This document shows, one piece after another, positions 7,098 through 12,401 of a DNA stretch of 12,401 bases (positions within the stretch are counted from its first letter, which is position 1; the number at the start of each line of letters is the position of its first letter). Location: contig JAGZDD010000109.1 in the NCBI GenBank assembly GCA_018369015.1, positions 1 through 12,401 on the forward strand, read 5' to 3'. The stretch comes from Clostridiales bacterium (GTDB lineage Bacteria; Bacillota; Clostridia; Lachnospirales; Lachnospiraceae). A program made the position numbers and the translations under genes. The notes under the pieces were generated by a model, which saw only the letters and a program-made list of their open reading frames with translations, did no database searches and was not told where the DNA came from.

Positions 7098-7261
7098 GTA
7101 ACAGTTCAGCCAGTTGAAAGTACCAGGCACAAATCGGGTTCGCACGAATTTGTGCCTGATACTTTCAACTGAGGGAGCGCCCGATAATGAGCAAAGGAAG
7201 CTGCGAAGCAGCGCAAAGCGCGTGAGCGCGGCTTTGCGAATGGCGCGGGCTGAACTGTTAC
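7098..7261. mobile_element. MITE-like element 3 (164 bp, GTAAC ends)
   Basis: Its ends GTAACAGTTCAGCC (7098-7111) and 7248-7261 are a perfect 14-bp inverted repeat. The flanking 8-mers TATTATAG (7090-7097) and TATTATAA (7262-7269) agree at 7 of 8 positions. Inside, 7111-7134 pairs with 7148-7171 over 24 bp with one mismatch, containing the AGGCACAAAT/ATTTGTGCCT core. Two GC-rich hairpins follow: GCTGC/GCAGC at 7200-7212 and CGCAAAGC/GCTTTGCG at 7212-7238. No gene is inside. It lies between the glycosylase gene and the phasin-like gene on the minus strand. Confidence 0.8.
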
Positions 7262-7313
7262 TATTATAACACATCCCAGAGTTTATATCAGTAAGTAAAG
7301 AAAAATAGTTTCA

Positions 7314-8213
7314 TTACGGGCGGGGATTTTTGATGGTTCGTGAACGTTCATAAAAGAAAATATATTGCTGCATAACCCCGGCGCAGCCCTGATACATGCC
7401 GAAATGATCCTGAACCATTGCAGCGTAGCGGCGGCTTTTAGGGAAACTTTCATATTCAGGCCGCCAGTATTCTTTATCAAGTATTTTTTGTATCCATGTG
7501 TCCACGGGGAAGGCCTCCACATGATGGAGTCCGAAAAGGCAAATACAGTTGGCGACTTTTTCACCGATCCCATAAAACTGCATAAGATAACTCATGGCCT
7601 CGTCATAGCTCATCTGTCCAAGGGCTGCCAGATCCAGCTTTTGGCTGACGGCATCCTGGCAGGTTTGGTAAATATATTTTGCGCGGTAACCAAGCTTCAT
7701 TGCCTTTAATTCATCTAGTGTGGCCCGGGAAAGCTGCCGTGGAGTAGGGAAGGCCCAGTAGGTTTCACCGCAAAAATTTGTACGGCGGGTACCGTAGGTC
7801 TTTGAAAGTGCTTTGATGGCTTCGCGGATTTTGGGAATCGTTTTTTGTTGGGAAATGATAAAGGTAATAATCATTTCCCAAGGGTCCTGGCGGAGGATGC
7901 GTATTCCTCTGCCATAGTCTGCAGCCTGACAAAGGTATGTATCATCAGGATTGACAGAATTAATAATTGCCTCATAATCCGTGGCAATGTCCAGATAGTT
8001 TTCCCAGAAACCCTGGTCGCCTGGCGCACACATGAGGATAACCGTATCATCTTTCTGCCGGATGCGGGCATATTTTCCCTGGCTTAAAAGACAGTAGGAC
8101 GAAGGGGCTACAGGCTCGATACAAAAGCATTGACCCGAATCGGCAATTTGCTGCAGGCTGAAGTTTTTTAGCTGATAAGTAATTTCTAAGTGTTCATTTG
8201 TATGTGTGGACAT
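7314..8213 (-). CDS. 8-oxoguanine DNA glycosylase/AP lyase (OGG1-type, HhH-GPD)
   Basis: 299 residues from ATG 8211-8213. An OGG-type N-terminal domain (about 1-105, with GQCFCIEP at 27-34) precedes the HhH-GPD fold. The hairpin motif GIGEKVANCICL (215-226) holds catalytic Lys219, followed by FPVDTW with catalytic Asp238, matching K249 and D268 of human OGG1. The enzyme excises oxidised guanine opposite C. The segment ISQQKTI (120-126) stands where human OGG1 has SSNNNI, so the cytosine-contacting Asn is Gln here. The start is uncertain: an AAGGAAGG-like site lies 15 nt upstream, unusually far, and an earlier ATG (8225-8227) is out of frame. It could be the first gene of the minus-strand block. 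Confidence 0.92.
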   Translation of the reverse strand: MSTHTNEHLEITYQLKNFSLQQIADSGQCFCIEPVAPSSYCLLSQGKYARIRQKDDTVILMCAPGDQGFWENYLDIATDYEAIINSVNPDDTYLCQAADYGRGIRILRQDPWEMIITFIISQQKTIPKIREAIKALSKTYGTRRTNFCGETYWAFPTPRQLSRATLDELKAMKLGYRAKYIYQTCQDAVSQKLDLAALGQMSYDEAMSYLMQFYGIGEKVANCICLFGLHHVEAFPVDTWIQKILDKEYWRPEYESFPKSRRYAAMVQDHFGMYQGCAGVMQQYIFFYERSRTIKNPRP

Positions 8214-8365
8214 AAAAATATTGACATTCCTTCCTTTACTTAAAAAGTAGTGTTTACTAACGCTAAGTATACCACAGACAAAGTCAAATGAACAGTTTGG
8301 CGGGTGATCACTTCCAGCCGGGAGAATAGTTACCAAAGCTATTGACGGAAGAAATAAAAAAATAG

Positions 8366-8394
8366 TTGACTTTTTAAAATTTCATCATTATAAT
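8366..8394 (+). promoter_or_regulatory. Consensus sigma-A promoter of the marR-ABC operon
   Basis: TTGACT (-35, 8366-8371) and TATAAT (-10, 8389-8394) are separated by exactly 17 bp; 11 of 12 hexamer bases match consensus. Transcription should begin near 8401, just before the operator candidates and 65 bp before the marR start. Confidence 0.9.
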
Positions 8395-8405
8395 ATAGTT
8401 TGGTA

Positions 8406-8444
8406 GCGAACAATTAATTATTAAATTGTATGCTTGCGAACAAT
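8406..8444 (+). promoter_or_regulatory. Candidate MarR operators downstream of the promoter
   Basis: Two overlapping 20-bp imperfect palindromes occupy 8410-8429 (ACAATTNANTANTNAATTGT pattern) and 8425-8444 (ATTGTNNGCNNGCNNACAAT pattern). The direct repeat GCGAACAAT occurs at 8406-8414 and 8436-8444, 30 bp apart, about three helical turns. Sites at the transcription start are typical for MarR self-repression; binding itself is inferred. Confidence 0.6.
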
Positions 8445-8465
8445 ATTCCGGGAAGGAGGGGAAAA

Positions 8466-8909
8466 ATGACTCCCAAAGACCGTGTAGGCATTGAGGTGCG
8501 TACACTGAACAATACAATTTTCAGGACTCTTTTGGCATATGAAGCCAGCCGGGGCGTGGATGAGGTTACAGTCATGCATGGCTGGATTATTGGCTTTATT
8601 TATGAAAATTCATCAAGAGATATTTTTCAAAAAGATATCGAGGTTGAATTTTCGATTGCAAAATCCACGGTGACAGGGATTTTAAAGCTTATGGAGAAGA
8701 AGGGGTATATTACCCGGGAATCTGTGGCGTGGGATGCGCGGCTTAAAAAGCTGGTTTTGACCGATATGGGCCGCAAGCTCCATGAAGGAACGATGAAGAA
8801 TCTTGATAAATTGGAGAGTAATATCCGAAAGAATATTGATACTGAGGATCTGAATACTTTTTTCCGGGTTGTGCGTCAAATGAAAAGCAATCTGGAAGAG
8901 CATATGTGA
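8466..8909 (+). CDS. MarR-family transcriptional regulator
   Basis: 147 residues. ATG 8466 is preferred over the in-frame ATG at 8430 because the strong GGAAGGAGGGG site (8451-8461) lies just ahead of it and it gives the standard MarR length. The winged helix-turn-helix spans about 54-103: recognition helix region EFSIAKSTVTGILKLMEKKG (61-80), then the wing with D90 and R92 and the conserved LTDMG (98-102). Terminal helices 1-50 and 105-145 would form the dimer interface. MarR proteins usually repress their own operon until a ligand binds. The ABC exporter genes begin 69 bp downstream on the same strand, so it most likely controls efflux in response to a toxic compound. The ligand is unknown. 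Confidence 0.95.
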   Translation: MTPKDRVGIEVRTLNNTIFRTLLAYEASRGVDEVTVMHGWIIGFIYENSSRDIFQKDIEVEFSIAKSTVTGILKLMEKKGYITRESVAWDARLKKLVLTDMGRKLHEGTMKNLDKLESNIRKNIDTEDLNTFFRVVRQMKSNLEEHM

Positions 8910-8912
8910 ACG

Positions 8913-8930
8913 ATATTTGTTTGCAAATAT
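8913..8930 (+). promoter_or_regulatory. Palindrome between marR and the exporter
   Basis: ATATTTG (8913-8919) and CAAATAT (8924-8930) form a perfect 7-bp inverted repeat around TTTG, right after the marR stop codon. There is no T-run, so it is not a terminator. It could be a second regulator site or an mRNA hairpin setting relative expression of the exporter. Confidence 0.4.
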
Positions 8931-8978
8931 GCTGACGAAATGACATTTATACGAAATAAGCTGTAGGAGGTAAAATCC

Positions 8979-10727
8979 ATGATAAAGTCTCTTGCAAAGC
9001 ATATTAATGGCTTTAAAAAGGATTCCATATTAACACCATTGTTTATGCTTATGGAAGTTGCTATGGAAATGATTATTCCGCTGATGATGGCATCAATTAT
9101 TGATGACGGCGTAGAAGCGGGAAATATCCGCCATATTTATACTATGGGAATATGGATGGTTGTTGCAGCCTGCATAAGCCTTGGGGCAGGCGTTTTAGGC
9201 GGAAAATTCGGCGCCAGGGCTTCGACCGGGTTTGCGCGGAATTTGCGCAAGGCTATGTATGATAACATACAGACATTTTCTTTTTCAAATATTGATAAGT
9301 TCAGCACCGCAGGGCTTGTTACCCGTTTGACGACGGATGTGACAAATATGCAAATGGCTTATCAGATGATTTTGCGTATGTGTACAAGAGCGCCGGCCAG
9401 TCTCATCTGCGCCATGGCTATGTCATTTTTTATTAACGCAAAGCTGGCCTGTATTTATCTGGCCGCTGTTATTGTCCTTGGCGGCTGCCTTATCTTTATT
9501 ATGAGCCGGACGACAAAATATTTCCAGCAGGTATTCCACAGATATGATGACCTGAATGCAAGTATTCAGGAAAATATCAACGGGATCCGGGTTGTGAAAG
9601 CCTATGTCCGTGAGGATTATGAAAATAAGAAATTTACAAAGGCCAGCGGCAATGTTTATAAAATGTTTGTCAAGGCGGAAGGTATTCTTTCATTTAACGC
9701 CCCGCTTATGCAGCTTACCGTATATTCCTGTATTCTTCTTATTAGCTGGCTGGGAGCGAAAATGATTGTAGGAACAAGTCTTACAACCGGAGAGCTGATG
9801 AGCCTGCTCACCTACTGCATGAATATTTTAATGAGCCTGATGATGCTGTCCTTTGTTTTTGTAATGATTACAATGAGTTATGCCAGCGCACAACGTATTT
9901 CTGAGGTCCTCAACGAAAAGAGCGATATTGTCAACCCGAAAAATCCGGTAATGTCTGTGGCTGATGGAAGTATTGATTTCGACCATGTGAATTTTACGTA
10001 CAAAAAAAATAGTGATGAAATGGTGCTTAAAGACATTGACCTGCATATCAAATCTGGTGAAACCATTGGCATTATCGGAGGCACCGGAAGTTCAAAATCC
10101 AGCCTTGTCAATTTGATCAGCCGCCTTTACGATGTGACAGAAGGAGCGGTTTATGTAGGCGGAAGGGATGTCCGTTCTTATGATCTTGATACTCTGAGAA
10201 ATGAGGTTGCCGTAGTTCTTCAGAAAAACGTGCTGTTTTCGGGAACAATTTTGGATAACCTGCGCTGGGGCGACAAAAATGCCACAGAGGAAGAATGTAT
10301 ACGGGCATGTAAACTGGCCTGTGCCGATGAGTTTATCCAGAGCTTTCCGAATAAGTATGAAACTTACATAGAGCAGGGCGGAACGAATGTGTCCGGCGGA
10401 CAAAAGCAGCGCCTTTGTATCGCCAGAGCACTTCTTAAGAAGCCCAAAATACTGATTCTCGATGACTCGACAAGCGCTGTAGATACGGCCACGGATGCAA
10501 AGATACGCAAGGCATTTGCCGAGGAAATTCCAGGCACAACAAAGCTGATTATTGCCCAGCGTATCAGTAGTGTGCAAAATGCCGACCGCATTATTGTTAT
10601 GGAAGACGGCCTTGTCAACGGCGTGGGTACCCATGAGGAGCTTTTGAAAAATAATGCGATCTACCGGGACGTTTATGAGTCTCAGACCGGTGGCGGCGGT
10701 GATTTTGATGAAGGAGGTGAGCAGTAA
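8979..10727 (+). CDS. ABC exporter half-transporter, degenerate ATPase site
   Basis: 582 residues: a six-helix exporter membrane domain (about 1-310) fused to a nucleotide-binding domain (about 335-570), the LmrC/BmrC/TM287-type subunit. Seen: Walker A GGTGSSKSS 367-375 with K373 (Ser at the usual third Gly), Q-loop near LQKNVLFSG, signature VSGGQKQ 471-477, Walker B ILILD ending at D495, D-loop SAVD 499-502. D496 stands where the catalytic Glu is expected and Q527 replaces the switch His (IAQRISS). In asymmetric exporters this subunit's own catalytic residues define the non-hydrolysing site. AGGAGG (8965-8970) gives the start. The acidic, Gly-rich tail overlaps the next gene's start codon by one base (TAATG). 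The likely substrate class is drugs or peptides. Confidence 0.95.
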   Translation: MIKSLAKHINGFKKDSILTPLFMLMEVAMEMIIPLMMASIIDDGVEAGNIRHIYTMGIWMVVAACISLGAGVLGGKFGARASTGFARNLRKAMYDNIQTFSFSNIDKFSTAGLVTRLTTDVTNMQMAYQMILRMCTRAPASLICAMAMSFFINAKLACIYLAAVIVLGGCLIFIMSRTTKYFQQVFHRYDDLNASIQENINGIRVVKAYVREDYENKKFTKASGNVYKMFVKAEGILSFNAPLMQLTVYSCILLISWLGAKMIVGTSLTTGELMSLLTYCMNILMSLMMLSFVFVMITMSYASAQRISEVLNEKSDIVNPKNPVMSVADGSIDFDHVNFTYKKNSDEMVLKDIDLHIKSGETIGIIGGTGSSKSSLVNLISRLYDVTEGAVYVGGRDVRSYDLDTLRNEVAVVLQKNVLFSGTILDNLRWGDKNATEEECIRACKLACADEFIQSFPNKYETYIEQGGTNVSGGQKQRLCIARALLKKPKILILDDSTSAVDTATDAKIRKAFAEEIPGTTKLIIAQRISSVQNADRIIVMEDGLVNGVGTHEELLKNNAIYRDVYESQTGGGGDFDEGGEQ

Positions 10728-12401
10728 TGCCGGGTCCAGCAATGAGGGGGCCAAAGCCAAAGGTGAGTAATCCTGGTAAGCTTTTGCTCCGTATTTTGAA
10801 ATATGTGATGAAGAGCTATAAATTTAGCTGTATTGTTGTTGCCGTATGTATTTTGATTAGCGTGCTTGCCAATGTTCAGGGAACAATGTTTATGCAGACG
10901 CTCATTGATGATTATATTTTGCCAATGCTTGGCAGCAGCTCGCCGGACTTTTTGCCGTTGGCAATGGCGATTGGAAAGGTAGCGGCATTTTATGGCATTG
11001 GTGTTCTGTCAACGTTTGCCTTTAACCGTATTATGGTCAATGTGACCCAGGGAACGCTTAAGAATTTGAGAAATGATATGTTTACTCATATGGAAGGCCT
11101 TCCGATCCGCTATTTTGATACCCATGCCCACGGCGATATTATGTCGGCCTATACGAACGATATTGATACGCTGCGGCAAATGATCAGCCAGAGTATTCCT
11201 CAAATGCTTTCCAGCGCTATTACGATCATCAGCGTGCTTGTCAGTATGATTATTTTGAACATTCCTCTGACGATAATTACATTGCTCATGGTCGGCGTGA
11301 TGCTTATGAATACGAGGCGCCTGGGCGGCCTTAGCAGCCGCTATTTCATGGCACAGCAGCAGGATCTTGGTGCTTTGGACGGTTTTATTGAGGAAATGAT
11401 GGAAGGCCAGAAGGTTATTAAGGTCTTCTGCCATGAGGAAGAAAGCAAGGCGCAGTTTAATGAGAAGAATGACCGGCTGTTTGACAGTGCCAATAATGCC
11501 AATAAATTTGCTAATATTTTGATGCCGGCCAATGCCCAGATTGGAAATATCAGCTATGTTATTTGCGCGATTGTGGGAGGCATTTTGGCCATTAATAAGG
11601 TATGGGGCTTTACTCTTGGCGCCCTTGCAAGCTTTTTGACGTTTAATAAGAGCTTTAGTATGCCGATTAATCAGATCAGCCAGCAATTTAACAGTATTAT
11701 TATGGCGCTGGCCGGCGCTGACCGTATTTTTAAGCTTCTTGATGAAAAGCCGGAAACAGACGAAGGCTATGTAACGCTCGTTAATGTAGAGAATAAGGAC
11801 GGTAAACTGATAGAAACAAAGGGACGTACCGGACACTGGGCATGGAAACATTATCACAAAGATACGGATACAACGGATTACATCGAGCTCACGGGCGATG
11901 TTGTTTTTGATGATGTGGATTTCGGATATAATCCAGACAAGATAGTGCTTCACAATATTAAAATGTTTGCTACTCCCGGGCAGAAAATTGCCTTTGTAGG
12001 TTCTACCGGCGCAGGCAAAACAACAATAACAAACCTGATTAACCGTTTTTACGATATTCAGGACGGCAAAATCCGTTACGATGGAATTAATATTAATAAA
12101 ATCAAAAAGGCGGATCTGCGCCGCTCTCTTGGAATCGTCCTTCAAGATACGCAGCTTTTTACGGCGACTGTTATGGAAAATATCCGCTATGGCCGGCTGG
12201 ACGCTACGGACGAGGAGGTTATTGCAGCCGCTAAACTGGCCAATGCCGACGCATTTATCCGGCACCTGCCTGATGGCTATCAGACGGTGATTACAGGCAA
12301 CGGCGCGAATTTAAGCCAGGGGCAGCGGCAGCTTTTGTCTATTGCCCGCGCCGCTGTGGCAGACCCTCCGGTACTGATTCTCGATGAGGCGACCAGCTCG
12401 A
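10727..12401 (+). CDS. ABC exporter half-transporter, catalytic partner (partial, 3' cut)
   Basis: 558 codons are present before the window ends; no stop codon occurs in frame. ATG 10727-10729 shares its A with the preceding stop, and an AAGGAGGTGA site lies at 10711-10720, so the two genes are translationally coupled. The membrane domain spans about 20-330. A long linker with a GHWAWKHYH motif (about 370) precedes the ATPase domain: Walker A GSTGAGKTT 425-433 (K431), Q-loop VLQDTQLFT, signature LSQGQRQ 529-535 and Walker B VLILDE 549-554 with intact catalytic Glu554. This is the LmrD/BmrD/TM288-type subunit that hydrolyses ATP and pairs with the upstream protein. The switch His and C-terminus lie beyond the window. 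A long minus-strand open frame over 11009-12265 is a shadow of it. Confidence 0.95.
   Translation, partial: MPGPAMRGPKPKVSNPGKLLLRILKYVMKSYKFSCIVVAVCILISVLANVQGTMFMQTLIDDYILPMLGSSSPDFLPLAMAIGKVAAFYGIGVLSTFAFNRIMVNVTQGTLKNLRNDMFTHMEGLPIRYFDTHAHGDIMSAYTNDIDTLRQMISQSIPQMLSSAITIISVLVSMIILNIPLTIITLLMVGVMLMNTRRLGGLSSRYFMAQQQDLGALDGFIEEMMEGQKVIKVFCHEEESKAQFNEKNDRLFDSANNANKFANILMPANAQIGNISYVICAIVGGILAINKVWGFTLGALASFLTFNKSFSMPINQISQQFNSIIMALAGADRIFKLLDEKPETDEGYVTLVNVENKDGKLIETKGRTGHWAWKHYHKDTDTTDYIELTGDVVFDDVDFGYNPDKIVLHNIKMFATPGQKIAFVGSTGAGKTTITNLINRFYDIQDGKIRYDGININKIKKADLRRSLGIVLQDTQLFTATVMENIRYGRLDATDEEVIAAAKLANADAFIRHLPDGYQTVITGNGANLSQGQRQLLSIARAAVADPPVLILDEATSS

Noticed and set aside
8263..8294. 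TATACT on the minus strand as a promoter of the glycosylase gene
   Set aside because: The hexamer 17 bp upstream (TGTTCA) matches the -35 consensus at only three positions; too weak to list.
8324..8333. GAATAGTTAC, identical to part of the right end of element 1
   Set aside because: No partner inverted end within reach, and the flanking 8-mers give only a loose match; a single 10-mer can be chance.
11009..12265. Minus-strand open frame of 418 codons
   Set aside because: It lies entirely antisense to an unmistakable ABC transporter gene; its translation has no recognisable fold and no ribosome binding site stands out.

Overview
The window looks like chromosome of an anaerobic Firmicute, most likely of the Lachnospiraceae or a related Clostridia group. 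The reasons are the moderate, AT-leaning composition, the strong AGGAGG-type ribosome binding sites, the N-terminal zinc-ribbon protein with WG repeats, the phasin-like/UbiB-like gene pair and the MarR-controlled heterodimeric ABC exporter. This assignment is an inference; no single gene proves it.

Layout. (1) 7-407: four tRNA genes on the + strand (Asp-GTC, Val-TAC, Leu-TAA, Arg-ACG) ending in a strong intrinsic terminator. (2) 408-1035: a gene-poor stretch holding one clear and one probable small inverted-repeat element, a second intrinsic terminator, and a GC-rich palindromic leader. (3) 1036-4059: a 1007-residue membrane-anchored protein with a zinc ribbon, one membrane segment, TPR-like helices, a probable DUF4163/DUF3298-type domain and WG repeats. 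(4) 4064-8213, all on the - strand and converging on gene 3: an 8-oxoguanine-type DNA glycosylase, then a phasin-like protein overlapping an AarF/UbiB-type kinase-like protein, then a YhhN/TMEM86-type membrane protein. (5) 8366-12401 on the + strand: a consensus sigma-A promoter with palindromic operator candidates, a MarR regulator, and two ABC exporter half-transporters. The second half-transporter is cut off by the window end.

How the genes fit together. The MarR/ABC unit reads as a self-regulated multidrug or antimicrobial-peptide exporter. The first half-transporter has a degenerate ATPase site (Asp after Walker B, Gln at the switch position). The second supplies the canonical Glu, as in asymmetric exporters of the LmrCD/BmrCD/TM287-288 type. 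The phasin-like protein and the UbiB-like protein overlap by 8 bp and appear translationally coupled.

The most unusual signal is a set of small (about 120-220 bp) non-coding elements in the intergenic gaps. They have related terminal inverted repeats (consensus about GTAACNRTTCAG) and are flanked by 8-bp direct repeats: one perfect, two with 7 of 8 matching, one weak. Ends of GTAA type with 8-bp target duplications match the rules of the IS66 transposase family, so I read them as non-autonomous, MITE-like elements. They share their ends but not their interiors, and they carry strong internal hairpins.
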